A stretch of DNA of 40,638 nucleotides from Actinophytocola xanthii (GCF_001921205.1 NZ_MSIE01000069.1:1-40638), one strand, 5' to 3'. Shown: positions 8,101 through 15,518, numbered from the stretch's first letter. Notes: generated by a model not told the origin, from the letters alone. Translations and numbers: made by a program.

Positions 8101-8294
8101 CAGATCTGGATCTGGGCGCGCGCGGTGGTCGGCGGCGAGGTGTTCCACACCGCGTCGATCAGGTGGTCCGTCGGGGTGACCCGGTTGGCGTTGAGGGCGA
8201 GCATCGCGAGCACGATTCGCTGGCGCGCACCTCCCAGGTCGCGCTCACGTCCGTCGGCCGACAACTCCAGTGGGCCGAGTAGTCGCAAGGCCAA
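5127..8294 (-). CDS. AfsR-like SARP regulator with NB-ARC and TPR domains
   Basis: A 1055-residue regulator. Residues 1-95 form a winged helix and about 97-245 the activation domain (together the SARP module). A Pro/Thr/Ala linker spans 251-295. The NB-ARC ATPase follows, with Walker A GKGGVGKS at 336-343, Walker B RVLVVLDGV near 415 and the CGGLPLA motif near 495. From about 690 to the end are TPR-type helical repeats. The start is TTG 8294, supported by GGGGGAG just upstream and by the conserved opening LRLLGPLEL. Such proteins are ATP-dependent switches whose TPRs sense a ligand, often a small protein or peptide. The adjacent convergent gene encodes a secreted peptide, a possible ligand. 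Confidence 0.92.
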   Translation of the reverse strand: MALRLLGPLELSADGRERDLGGARQRIVLAMLALNANRVTPTDHLIDAVWNTSPPTTARAQIQICISALRRVIGDSDGPLRIHTRAPGYLLEIPETELDSAQFTRLVASARQLVNADRLSEAVAALRAALGLWRGPALAGLNSDLLQREAAKLEDERVAATMERLRLDLALGRHEEIVGELIALVEEHPLREQLYELLMLALYRSGRQAEALEVHRRARSTLVEELGIEPGPSVRQLEGAILNRDPELDLGSSAPTAPTSPTTPTTTPSVADAAAPAATGGGTPTNEPQSAVPRRLPASIADFTGRQAQLEEIKRALGEYEEESNHFGTRIVAISGKGGVGKSTLALRAAHELREVYPDGHLYGDLEASAGENRVRGMLGRFLRALGVEGSALPHDDEERADLYRSRMANKRVLVVLDGVSDEDEVIPLLPAGQGCAVIVTSRAPLSGLPGAYAVFIDVLDVDASLEMLTKIIGSQRLEQEREAAVELITLCGGLPLAIRIAGARLASRPHWRLDVLVARLRDSVHRLDELSYRGLALRSSIDLSYHTLSPLESRLFRRFALVSAPDFRPWTSAALLDMDEFDAAEVMESLVEAQLLDAVQYPDESLRYRFHDLIRVYATERLQAEEPAADQTAAVTRLLGAWLAGAERAHYKEYGGHYTTLHGSAPRWRAAGELDEIEDPMDWLETERRSLVAAVHLAADHRMTEFCWDLALTLVTLFEVKGHFDDWRETTRRALGACEQAGNERGRAAMLYSLGTMHMAQKRLVEAGEYFERALAAFEGVGDVHGSALVLRNAGTVDRLRNRDEEMLAKYRGALDRMRAVGDRIGEAHVLQNLAQARIDEGNAEQAHELLTAALERCREATYLRGEAQVLNRFAELHLSTDRVEEAHQALNRVLLIVRDIGDHIGEAHALYRLGVVRQRTGRLDNAEITLQHALSVATRAGQRMVEGRAHYALGEIALARGRATAGADHIDAAVATFAELGSTVWHAKALILRADIAQGRGDAGRAGRDVEQAVRLLDNVGSAEAARLRAELERDRRTPLASNSAGSDDRGPG

Positions 8295-8647
8295 TTGCTC
8301 TCCCCCGTCGTGGGCCGTTCATCGCCTGTTCGGGAGCTTCCCGACCTTCCGACGCGGACCACACCTCTGACGGCACCTCTTCACGTTCACTTTGGTTATT
8401 CCGGCGTTGCCGAGTCTCTCATACCCCGACCTCATTCCGGCGGGAATGCTGCGAACGGAGGATAGAAGATGCGCAGCCGGCGGTTCGGCCCGGCCGTCGT
8501 GGAGTCGTCGGGCGCGAAGCATCCCCGGAGATGCGGCGGTGTGGGCCACCGGCAGACCATGGAGCCATGAGGCCGATCCTCACCGCGTGACGTGCGGTAG
8601 CACGTACCCGCCGATGCCGTAGTTGGCCGAGCAGAATGGACGCTGGA
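8295..8647. other. Intergenic region between divergent AfsR-like and HxlR-like genes
   Basis: About 350 bases with no credible gene. It holds promoters for both directions. ATTCCGGCG occurs at 8398 and 8434, the second inside the dyad CATTCC-GGCG-GGAATG (8433-8448). An exact copy of the cluster motif GCA-N5-GGAGATG lies at 8519-8533 facing the HxlR gene. Short frames here have poor codon bias. Confidence 0.6.
8519..8533 (+). promoter_or_regulatory. Cluster motif GCA-N5-GGAGATG (exact), HxlR promoter
   Basis: GCA-TCCCC-GGAGATG reads toward the HxlR-type regulator gene, about 115 bases before its chosen start. It is the leftmost copy of the motif repeated before genes up to 34.8 kb, so the HxlR gene is probably part of the regulon and may encode its regulator. 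Confidence 0.65.
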
Positions 8648-9451
8648 ATGACTGAGCCCACGTGGAAGGTCGTCATGGACGAGGACGGTGTGACGATCTC
8701 GGGTGACCGGTTTCGGCTCACGACGAACGGGTCCGATCCGGGCCGCCTTGATTCCGTGATCTCCGAGCTGCTGAAGGTCACTCGCTCGAGCTACGGGCAG
8801 TATTGCGGTCTTTCCCGGGCCATCGAAATGGTGGGCGAACGCTGGGGCCTGCTTATTGTCCGCGACCTTTTGGTAAGTGCCAAGACGAGGGCCGAGCTGC
8901 ACCAGGGACTGCCGCGCATCTCGACGGCCCTGCTGTCCATGCGGCTCAAGGAGATGACCTACAGCGGTATCGTGCGCACGGTCGGCCCGCGTGCCGGGCA
9001 GGCGCAGGAACGCTACGAGCTGACCGAGTACGGCCGCGCGCTCGAGGACGTGGTGCTGGCGCTCGGCCGGTGGGGGGCGATGGCGCTGGCCGCGCCCCGG
9101 CCCGAGGACGTCATCACAGAGGACTCGCTGGTCGTCGCGCTCCGCGCGACGTTCCTGCCCGAACGGGCGGTTGACGTGTCCGCGGGCTACGAGCTGCACG
9201 TCGGGTCGCTGGTCGTGCATGTCCGGGTCGACGACGGACGCGTCGCTGTCGCCCCGGGACCGCTGTCCGGTGCCGACGCGGTGATCGACGCGGGGCCGCT
9301 GTTCAAGTCGCTGCTGACCGGTGACGTGACGGCCGCCGAGGCGCTTGCCAGCGGGCGGGTCTCCGTTGCCGGCGCGCCCGACGCACTCGACCGCTTCGTG
9401 TCGATGTTCCAGCTGCCCCGGCTGCCCGTGCCGGTGCTACCCGGGACCTGA
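8648..9451 (+). CDS. HxlR-family winged-helix regulator with C-terminal SCP2-like domain
   Basis: A winged-helix regulator with the family's CGLSRAIEMVGERWGLLIVRDLL core: a Cys followed by the first helix, then ISTALLSMRLKEM as recognition helix. After about residue 150 a second domain (VDVSAGYELHVGSLVVHVRV through LASGRVSVAGAPDALDRFV) resembles the SCP2-like ligand domain often fused to HxlR proteins. The N-terminus runs about 45 residues longer than usual; codon bias supports at least part of it, so ATG 8648 is used, with ATG 8675 (preceded by GGAAGG) as a strong alternative. HxlR proteins respond to redox or small-molecule signals. An exact cluster motif in its promoter suggests autoregulation and pathway control. 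Confidence 0.8.
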   Translation: MTEPTWKVVMDEDGVTISGDRFRLTTNGSDPGRLDSVISELLKVTRSSYGQYCGLSRAIEMVGERWGLLIVRDLLVSAKTRAELHQGLPRISTALLSMRLKEMTYSGIVRTVGPRAGQAQERYELTEYGRALEDVVLALGRWGAMALAAPRPEDVITEDSLVVALRATFLPERAVDVSAGYELHVGSLVVHVRVDDGRVAVAPGPLSGADAVIDAGPLFKSLLTGDVTAAEALASGRVSVAGAPDALDRFVSMFQLPRLPVPVLPGT

Positions 9452-9562
9452 CTGTCCTTTGGACTACCGAGAGCAGTGTGCGCGCCGGGAGAATCCTCCG
9501 GTCGGCGCTGTGACCGGTCACCGCCAGCTGAGAGCATCGACCAGGACGCCCTGCGCTGGCCA

Positions 9563-9651
9563 GGGCGCGTCCGCACAGTCCCGGTCGATGGGCTTCGTCA
9601 TCCGGCGAGCTGGACGCGAAGACCGCGATCGAGGGCCGTGCGGACGTGCCC
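9563..9651. mobile_element. Short terminal-inverted-repeat element (MITE-like), copy A
   Basis: Terminal repeats GGGCGCGTCCGCAC (9563-9576) and GTGCGGACGTGCCC (9638-9651) match in 13 of 14 bases when inverted. The first 36 bases are identical to the reverse complement of 40599-40634, and the last 37 match the reverse complement of 40473-40509 with two differences. This copy (89 bases) is an internally deleted version of the 162-base copy at the right end of the window. It encodes no transposase and lies just before the membrane-protein operon. Confidence 0.7.
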
Positions 9652-9672
9652 TCGCGACACCGAGGAGTGGTG

Positions 9673-10251
9673 ATGACCGCTGTACGGCCGGTGGGAACGA
9701 CGACGAAGCGCTGGACCGGACCCGACGGGCTGCTGAACACCCGCCACCACAAGGCGGCGCTGATGGTGTTCCTGTTCGTGGTGGTCGCCCACTGGGTGGA
9801 GCACCTGGCCCAGGCCTACCAGATCTACGTGCTCGGCTGGCCCCGGCCACAGGCCGGCGGTGCGCTCGGCCTCGTCTTCCCCGCACTGGTCACCTCGGAG
9901 TGGCTGCACTACGGGTTCGCCGTGGTGATGCTCGTGGCGTTCGTGATGCTCCGGCACGGTTTCGTCGGGCGCTCCAGGACGTGGTGGAACATCGCGATGT
10001 GGATCCAGGTGTGGCACCACTTCGAGCATCTGCTGTTGCTGCTGCAGGCGGTCACCGGCGCGAACCTGATGGGCAAGGCCGCGCCGACCAGCATCGCCCA
10101 GCTCGTGTTCCCGCGCGTCGAGCTGCACCTGTTCTACAACGCGATCGTCTTCGCACCCATGGTGGTCGCGATGGTCCTGCACCTGCGGCCCCGACCGGAG
10201 GAGCGCGCGCTGATGCGGTGCTCGTGCACGCCGCGTCCGGCGGCCGCCTGA
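9673..10251 (+). CDS. Multi-pass membrane protein with HxxEH-type histidine motifs
   Basis: A 192-residue protein with about four hydrophobic segments. Histidine clusters recur: AHWVEHLAQ (around 40), a His near 85 in EWLHYG, WHHFEHLLLL (around 115) and ELHLFYN (around 150). Repeated H-x2-E-H and HH pairs at membrane edges resemble metal-binding patterns of membrane di-iron or heme proteins, but I know no assigned function for this actinobacterial group. ATG 9673 is preceded by GAGGAG. It ends with two cysteines (RCSCTP). The next gene starts 3 bases after its stop, so both are co-transcribed and may form a complex. Confidence 0.6.
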   Translation: MTAVRPVGTTTKRWTGPDGLLNTRHHKAALMVFLFVVVAHWVEHLAQAYQIYVLGWPRPQAGGALGLVFPALVTSEWLHYGFAVVMLVAFVMLRHGFVGRSRTWWNIAMWIQVWHHFEHLLLLLQAVTGANLMGKAAPTSIAQLVFPRVELHLFYNAIVFAPMVVAMVLHLRPRPEERALMRCSCTPRPAAA

Positions 10252-10254
10252 GCC

Positions 10255-11694
10255 ATGGCCCTCCTGCTGGCCGCCGGCGGGGAGCACGGCCACCTCGAGC
10301 TGGGGGTGAGCATGGGGCCGCTCGTCCTGCGGGTGGCACTGCTCGCCGCGGTACCGGTGGTGGCCGGCTTCGTGCTGCTGCGCGGGTTCCTCGCCGAACC
10401 GAGCCGCTCCACCACCGCCGGCGTGGTCGGCGCCGGTTGCGCGGCGGCGACGCTTCAGCTGTTGCTGGCCGGCGGGCTGGCCCTGCCCGAGCAGGTGGTG
10501 CCGCTGCTGCTCGCCGCGCTCGCCGCCCCGCTGTACCTGGCCCTGTCCCGCGAACCGCGGTTCGCGCCCGCTGTCGCCCGGGTGCGGCGGTTCGCCCCGT
10601 GGGTGTTCCTGCCGCTGGCCGCGCTCGCGGCGGTTCCCCTGTTCGGCGCCTGGTTCGGGGCCACCGGTCCTGAACGGACGTTGACCCTGTTGCACACCGG
10701 GGTGCTGCTCTGCCTGGTCGCCCTCGGGTGGTTCGTGGTCGCCCGGCCGCGCGGCCGGTGGCAGGGGGCGGGCCTGCGCACGGGGGCGGCGGTGCTCGCC
10801 ACGGCTCTGGTGGCCGGGGTCGCCCAGGCGAGTGTGCTGCGGCCGGAGGAACCGGTACCGGGGGTGGCGAGGTCGGCGGCGGTGGAGGTGGGCGGCCGGC
10901 GGGTCGAGGTGCTCGTGGTGCCCAACCTGCCCGGCTGGAACCTCGTGCACGTCGCCGCGCCGGACGCCGAGGTGGGCGCGGCGCGGACCGACCTGCGCCC
11001 GGCCACGGAACGCGCCGGCACGACCGGCGGCTGGCGTGCGGTGGAGCTGCCGGCGGGGCGGGCCGAGCTGTGGGTGCGGTACCGGGGCGGCGTCGCCTCT
11101 CTCGCCACCGACACCGGCACCGGCACCGAGACCGGCCCGGTCGAGCCACCGGACGGGCCGGAGTGTGCGAGCGCCCTGCTCGGTGCCGTGCTCGCCACCG
11201 GCGGGCCGGTGGCCTCACCGCGCTGTCCCTCCCAGGCGTTGGACCCCCGCGACCTCGCGACGCTGCGCCACACCGTCGACACCCTCGCCGCCGAGGGACA
11301 TTGGCGTCTCGCCGTGGCCGCCGACGCCAGCCCGCGGGGGACCGCCGCCGCACGGGCCGTCCGTTCCGCGGCGGACCGGCACGGCCTCGCCGTCGTGCCG
11401 GCGGGTGCGGGAGACGCGCCCCTGCTGGTCGTGGCCGGTTGGGACGCCGCGGCGCGGGTGAGCGCCGGGCCGGCGACCTACCTCGCGCCGTGGCTGTTCA
11501 CCGAGCCGGTCGCGAGCGGCGGCGGGGCGCGGTACGCGCTGGGGTTCGACCCGGACGGTGCCTCGTTCCGTCGCTACGTCAGCGAGTTGGGTGAGGACTA
11601 CCCGCGGGCCTCCCCGTCGGCCGGCGGGTACCGGGCCTGGCTCGCGGGGCGGCTCGAGCGGGAGAGCACCGAGCCGCGGCTGCTGCCCCGGTAG
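10255..11694 (+). CDS. Polytopic membrane protein with large extracytoplasmic domain (DUF6239-like)
   Basis: A 479-residue protein. About five or six hydrophobic helices occupy residues 15-200, starting after a His-containing N-terminus (AAGGEHGHLELG). The remaining 280 residues are soluble, with a beta-rich section around 205-280, a Thr/Gly spacer (TDTGTGTETG), two cysteines (about 303 and 322) and a final alpha/beta part. This is compatible with the actinobacterial DUF6239 proteins seen near natural-product genes; that assignment is from memory and tentative. It is coupled to the preceding His-rich membrane protein. It probably acts at the membrane, in transport, assembly or self-protection; no catalytic motif is visible. 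Confidence 0.55.
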   Translation: MALLLAAGGEHGHLELGVSMGPLVLRVALLAAVPVVAGFVLLRGFLAEPSRSTTAGVVGAGCAAATLQLLLAGGLALPEQVVPLLLAALAAPLYLALSREPRFAPAVARVRRFAPWVFLPLAALAAVPLFGAWFGATGPERTLTLLHTGVLLCLVALGWFVVARPRGRWQGAGLRTGAAVLATALVAGVAQASVLRPEEPVPGVARSAAVEVGGRRVEVLVVPNLPGWNLVHVAAPDAEVGAARTDLRPATERAGTTGGWRAVELPAGRAELWVRYRGGVASLATDTGTGTETGPVEPPDGPECASALLGAVLATGGPVASPRCPSQALDPRDLATLRHTVDTLAAEGHWRLAVAADASPRGTAAARAVRSAADRHGLAVVPAGAGDAPLLVVAGWDAAARVSAGPATYLAPWLFTEPVASGGGARYALGFDPDGASFRRYVSELGEDYPRASPSAGGYRAWLAGRLERESTEPRLLPR

Positions 11695-11720
11695 GGCGCA
11701 GCGACGCGGTCCACGCGAGC

Positions 11721-11735
11721 GCAACCGGGAAGATG
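11721..11735 (+). promoter_or_regulatory. Cluster motif, one mismatch (GCA-N5-GAAGATG), CrtI-like operon
   Basis: GCA-ACCGG-GAAGATG differs from the exact motif by one base and lies about 100 bases before the start of the long operon 11834-19403, the same side and range as the other copies. Confidence 0.5.
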
Positions 11736-11833
11736 CGTGCCGGTTCCCGCCGGTAAGACGATGTGTCCGCGGACGTCCTCCTCCGCGCGGCTGCGGTGCA
11801 GCCGAGGAACCTCTGGAACGGAGACCCTCGATC

Positions 11834-13432
11834 GTGCACGAAGCCCAGGGAGAAGAGACCTACGACGCGCTCGTCGTCGGCGCGGGGCACAACGGCCTGG
11901 TGTGTGCCGCCTACCTCGCCCAGGCCGGCCACCGGGTCGCCGTCGTCGAGCGGCGGGACAAGGTCGGCGGCGCGTGCGTCACCGACGAGCTGTTTCCCGG
12001 CTACCGGTTCTCCACCGCCAGCCTGGTGACGACCCTGTTCCGGCAGGAGATCATCGACGACCTCAGCCTGGCCAAGCACGGCCTGGAGATCATCCCGCGC
12101 GACCCGTCGGTGACCGCGTTGTTCCCGGACGGCCGGACGATGACGCTCAGCGCCGACCCGGCGGCCTCGGCCGCCGAGATCGCCCGCTTCTCCGCCCGCG
12201 ACGCCGCGAGCTACACCGACTACGGCGACACCATGCGCCGCATCGCGCGGATCGTCGAGCGGTACTTCGTCGGCGAGGCGCGCACGCCGCTGTTCGACGA
12301 CATCCCCGCGCTGAAGGCCGCGCTGCGCGACACGGTGGACCTGCCCGACGCCGATCTCGCCCGGCTCGTCACCGCCCTGTTCGGCAGCGCCCGCGGCCTG
12401 CTCGACGAGTGGTTCGAGTCCGACGAGCTCAAGGTGACGCTGTGCACCGACGGCACGGTCGGCTTCGACGCCGGACCGTCGATGCCGGGTACGGCCTACC
12501 TCATGCTGTACCACCAGCTGGGCTCGACCGAGGCGGGCCGTCCGTCCTGGGGCCAGGTCAAGGGCGGCATGGGCGGCATCACCCAGGCGCTGGCGGCGGT
12601 GTGCGCCGAGTACGGCGCGGACGTGCTGACCGGCGTCCCGGTGAGCCGGATCAGCGTCGGCCCCGAGGGCGCGGACGGCGTCGAGCTCGCCGACGGACGA
12701 GCCCTGCGCGCCAGGGTGGTGGTCTCCGCGGCGGACCCGAAGACGACCTTCTTACGCCTGCTCGACCCCGGCGCGGTCCCCGCGGCCTACCGCGGCGCGG
12801 TCCTCGGCCGGGACTACGAGGGTGTAGCCGCGAAGATCCACCTCGCGCTGGACCGCCTGCCCGGGGTGCGCGGCTTCACCGGCTGGGGGCCGCACTACCG
12901 GGGCACCCTGCAGATCCTGCCGAGCATGGACCACCTCGATCTCGTCCACGCCGAGGCCAGGCAGGGGCGCCCGCCGGCACGGCCGCACGTCGAGTGCACG
13001 ATCCCGAGCATCCTCGACCCCGACCTCGCCCCACCGGGCAAGCACGTGATGAGCATGTACGTGCAGTACGTGCCGTACACCCTGGTCGGCACGACCTGGG
13101 ACGACCTGCGCGAGTCCTTCGCGGACGATGTTATGTCCTATGTGGAGCCTTATCTGCCGGGCCTGGGAGACGCCGTGACCGCACGGCGGGTCTACACCCC
13201 GCTGGACCTCGAGCGCGAGCTCGGCCTGCCCGGCGGGAACCTGTACCACGGTGCGATGTCGCCGCTGGACCTGTTCGCCGGTCGCCCGGTCCCAGGCTAC
13301 GCCGACTACCACACGCCGGTGCCGGGCCTGTACCTCTGTGCGGCGGGGACCCGCCCCGGAGGTGGGGTGTTCGGAGTGCCCGGCCGCAACGCGAGCGACG
13401 TGGTTCGCCGCCACCTGGAGGGATCGACGTGA
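11834..13432 (+). CDS. FAD-dependent phytoene-desaturase-like oxidoreductase (PYROXD2/CrtI type)
   Basis: A 532-residue flavoprotein with an N-terminal FAD-binding motif (ALVVGAGHNGLVCA, about 12-25) and the family's RRDKVGGACVTDELFPG segment. The C-terminal FAD section ends LYLCAAGTRPGGGVFGVPG. It would dehydrogenate or isomerise a hydrophobic or peptide substrate; no carotenoid genes are nearby, so carotenoid synthesis is unlikely. GTG 11834 is chosen because the fold starts soon after it and a GGAG lies about 12 bases upstream. Codon 12752-12754 is TTA (Leu), the only one I noticed in the cluster, which may put expression under the bldA tRNA. First gene of the operon; its stop overlaps a downstream ATG. 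Confidence 0.82.
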   Translation: MHEAQGEETYDALVVGAGHNGLVCAAYLAQAGHRVAVVERRDKVGGACVTDELFPGYRFSTASLVTTLFRQEIIDDLSLAKHGLEIIPRDPSVTALFPDGRTMTLSADPAASAAEIARFSARDAASYTDYGDTMRRIARIVERYFVGEARTPLFDDIPALKAALRDTVDLPDADLARLVTALFGSARGLLDEWFESDELKVTLCTDGTVGFDAGPSMPGTAYLMLYHQLGSTEAGRPSWGQVKGGMGGITQALAAVCAEYGADVLTGVPVSRISVGPEGADGVELADGRALRARVVVSAADPKTTFLRLLDPGAVPAAYRGAVLGRDYEGVAAKIHLALDRLPGVRGFTGWGPHYRGTLQILPSMDHLDLVHAEARQGRPPARPHVECTIPSILDPDLAPPGKHVMSMYVQYVPYTLVGTTWDDLRESFADDVMSYVEPYLPGLGDAVTARRVYTPLDLERELGLPGGNLYHGAMSPLDLFAGRPVPGYADYHTPVPGLYLCAAGTRPGGGVFGVPGRNASDVVRRHLEGST

Positions 13433-13449
13433 TGTCGGGGGAGAAGCCG

Positions 13450-13788
13450 ATGGGAGACAACAACGAGGTGTCACCGGACTTCGGCCTGGTCCGGCCGGTG
13501 TCGCTGCCGGCAGACGGCCGCATGCCGGACGCGGTGTCCGGGGCGTCGAGCCGAGCCGAGTACGACGGGTACTTCCGGCTCGTCCGGGAACAGTCGGATT
13601 TCCTGTCCTGGTCACGGTCCTGTCTGGACGTCCAGCGCCGGGTCCTGGCCGACCTCGAGTCGACCGACCTGTCCGCGCAGGACCGCTACGACATCCTCGC
13701 CGGCTGCGTCGTCGTGCTGCTCCACACGCTGGAGCGCTGGCACAGCCGGTACGAGCGCCCCGGGCAGGCACCGGAGGCGGCGGCGTGA
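13450..13788 (+). CDS. Small protein of unknown function (112 residues)
   Basis: Not recognised. An N-terminal polar stretch (about 1-35) is followed by a helical domain with aromatic residues (YFRLVREQSDFLSWSRSCLD) and a hydrophobic helix (DILAGCVVVLLHTLERW). ATG 13450 has a strong GGGGGAG ribosome site 6 bases upstream; ATG 13432, which overlaps the previous stop, is the alternative. Its stop overlaps the GTG of the next unknown gene, so the two are translationally coupled and probably interact. A partner subunit or small helper in the pathway is plausible but has no direct support. Confidence 0.7.
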   Translation: MGDNNEVSPDFGLVRPVSLPADGRMPDAVSGASSRAEYDGYFRLVREQSDFLSWSRSCLDVQRRVLADLESTDLSAQDRYDILAGCVVVLLHTLERWHSRYERPGQAPEAAA

Positions 13789-14369
13789 CCGCACTGGACC
13801 GGGCCATGCTGGCGGTACCGGGCCTGGACAAGGCGGTCCTGCGGTGGAAGCTCGGCCACCAGCTGTTCCACCTGCATCTCGCGGCGATGAACACGCTGCT
13901 CGACTCCGCGGCGAACGCCCTCCGGGGCGCCCGGTGGGGCGAGCTGGCCGAGACGTTCGACGAGCTGCGGGTGCTCTACGACGCGGCGACGGCCACGATG
14001 CACTACGCGGCGGACTTCCCGCGGGCGCTCTACGAGCAGGTGATCCGGCCCTCGATGGCGCCGCCGTTCACCAGCCCCGGGTTCTCCGGGACCCTCAACC
14101 GCGAGCACGAGCAGATGATCGACCGACTGCGCGAGCTGCGCAGGCGGACCAAGGAGTTGCGCCGCCACGGCGGCCTGCCCGACCTCGTGCACGCGGCGGC
14201 CGGCCGGCTGCTGGCCGCCCAGTCCCGCAACCGGCGCGACCATGTCTTCGTGTGTACGCGGTTCGTCCCCGAGGGCACCTCGCTGCTCAACGAGTACTTC
14301 CAGGCCAGAGATCAGGCCGGCGCCGAGTCGTCGTCCACAGGAGAAACAACGGAGGCAGGAGAGCAATGA
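13785..14369 (+). CDS. Helical protein of unknown function (194 residues)
   Basis: Not recognised. The protein is predicted all-helical with several histidines in the first third (LGHQLFHLHLAAMNTLLD), a charged helix REHEQMIDRLRELRRRTKEL near 105-125, and a polar, Thr/Glu-rich tail. The clustered His/Glu residues are reminiscent of metal- or heme-binding helical bundles, but no family motif is clear. GTG 13785 overlaps the previous stop (GTGA) and its own stop overlaps the next ATG, so it lies in a tight translationally coupled run. Function unknown. Confidence 0.7.
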   Translation: MTALDRAMLAVPGLDKAVLRWKLGHQLFHLHLAAMNTLLDSAANALRGARWGELAETFDELRVLYDAATATMHYAADFPRALYEQVIRPSMAPPFTSPGFSGTLNREHEQMIDRLRELRRRTKELRRHGGLPDLVHAAAGRLLAAQSRNRRDHVFVCTRFVPEGTSLLNEYFQARDQAGAESSSTGETTEAGEQ

Positions 14370-14713
14370 TTCACGTCCTCGAGACCTGGCGCATCAAGCC
14401 CGAGTTCACCGACCGCATCCCCGAGCTCATGCAGCGAATGGACGACCTGGTCGGCCCACCCGCGCACGAGCACCCGGCCTTCCTCGGCCATGCCACGTTC
14501 CTGCAGCACGACGACGAGCCGACCCGGGTGGACGTGCTGTACCCGTGGCGCAGCCGCGAGGAGGCCGAGGCGCTCACCGCCGGCGAGGGCCCGCTGATCG
14601 ACGACTTCCAGGCCCGCTACTGCTCGGTCCCGCGCGAGATCGTCTACCTCACCGAGGTCCCGCACGAGCACGACCACGACCACGAGCACGACCACAACCA
14701 CGGCGAGGAGTGA
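14366..14713 (+). CDS. Dimeric alpha-beta barrel (monooxygenase/EthD-like) protein with His-rich tail
   Basis: A 115-residue protein. Residues 1-95 read as one ferredoxin-like dimeric alpha-beta barrel unit (MIHVLETWRIKPEF then ELMQRMDDLVGP, LGHATFLQHDDEPTRVDVLY). That is the fold of antibiotic biosynthesis monooxygenases and NIPSNAP/EthD proteins. The last 18 residues are almost entirely His, Asp and Glu (EHDHDHEHDHNHGEE), a likely Ni/Co/Zn/Cu-binding tail that is unusual for the family. ATG 14366 overlaps the previous stop and GGAGGCAGGAG precedes it. It may oxidise or reshape an intermediate of the operon, or deliver metal to a neighbouring enzyme (inference). Confidence 0.65.
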   Translation: MIHVLETWRIKPEFTDRIPELMQRMDDLVGPPAHEHPAFLGHATFLQHDDEPTRVDVLYPWRSREEAEALTAGEGPLIDDFQARYCSVPREIVYLTEVPHEHDHDHEHDHNHGEE

Positions 14714-14720
14714 GCCGGCG

Positions 14721-15518
14721 ATGCGTGTGGCACTGGTGACCGGGGGTGCCAGGGGCATCGGGGCCGCCCTCTGCGAGCGGCTGGTGGCCGACGGCATGCA
14801 CGTGGCGGTGAACTACCGCTCCGACGCCGCGAGCGCAGAGTCCCTTGTGGACCGATTGTGCTCGGCCGGCGGGCAGGCCGTCGCGCTGCGGGCCGACGTG
14901 TGCGATCCCGAGCAGGCCCAGCACCTGGTGCGGGCCACGGCCGAGCACTTCGGCGTCGGTGCCACCGTGCTCGTCAACAACGTCGGGGAGTTCACGCTGA
15001 GCCCGGTCGCCGCCACCTCCGCGCGTCGCTGGGACTCCATCATGGACAGCAACCTGAACTCCACGTTCTACGTGACCAGGGCGGTGCTTCCGACCATGCG
15101 GGAGCGGCGGTACGGGCGCGTGGTCAACCTCGGCCTCAGCCCGACCGTCCTCGTGCGTGGCGCGCCGAACATCGCCGCCTACGCGGTGGCCAAGACCGGC
15201 GTCGCCGTGCTCACCCGGTCGCTCGCGGCCGAGGAGGCCCGCCACGGCATCACCGTGAACTGCGTGGCGCCCGGCCTGATCGACAACGGCCACCTCCCGC
15301 CCGAGCAGGCCGCCTGGATGGCCAGGCGGGTGCCGGCGGGCCGGCTCGGGACCGGTCGCGACATCGCCGAGGCGGTGGCGTTCCTGGTCTCCGACCGCGC
15401 CGACTACGTCTCGGGAACGACGCTCACCGTGTCCGGCGGCTGGGACTGGGAGGACCGCACGGTGGCCCACGACGGCGAGGTCACCGAGCTGTTCGAGGAC
15501 GAGGCGGCGAATGTCTGA
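14721..15518 (+). CDS. SDR-family NAD(P)-dependent oxidoreductase
   Basis: A 265-residue classical short-chain dehydrogenase: cofactor motif TGGARGIG (7-14), NNVG (86-89), catalytic Ser140, Tyr154 and Lys158 (YAVAK), and the C-terminal SGTTLTVSGGW segment. It resembles FabG-type 3-ketoacyl reductases, and Arg33 in NYRSD suggests NADPH use. It probably reduces a ketone or oxidises an alcohol on a pathway intermediate. An acidic tail (EVTELFEDEAANV) extends the usual end. It follows the His-tail protein by 7 bases and overlaps the PLP decarboxylase by 8 bases, so the products are likely functionally linked. Confidence 0.88.
   Translation: MRVALVTGGARGIGAALCERLVADGMHVAVNYRSDAASAESLVDRLCSAGGQAVALRADVCDPEQAQHLVRATAEHFGVGATVLVNNVGEFTLSPVAATSARRWDSIMDSNLNSTFYVTRAVLPTMRERRYGRVVNLGLSPTVLVRGAPNIAAYAVAKTGVAVLTRSLAAEEARHGITVNCVAPGLIDNGHLPPEQAAWMARRVPAGRLGTGRDIAEAVAFLVSDRADYVSGTTLTVSGGWDWEDRTVAHDGEVTELFEDEAANV

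Noticed and set aside
4884-8282. A very long plus-strand frame (over 1100 codons) opposite the AfsR-like gene
   Set aside because: It is the antisense shadow of the regulator, low in recognisable domains and rich in Val/Asp/Gln/Gly, as expected from complementary GC-rich codons.
8319-8549. Small minus-strand frame in the AfsR/HxlR intergenic region
   Set aside because: Its codon bias is poor, it has no ribosome site, and it spans the dyad and cluster motif.
11834-13432. Carotenoid desaturase (crtI) assignment
   Set aside because: No phytoene synthase, GGPP synthase or cyclase gene is near, and the sequence is closer to the PYROXD2-like branch; only the general FAD-enzyme call is supported.
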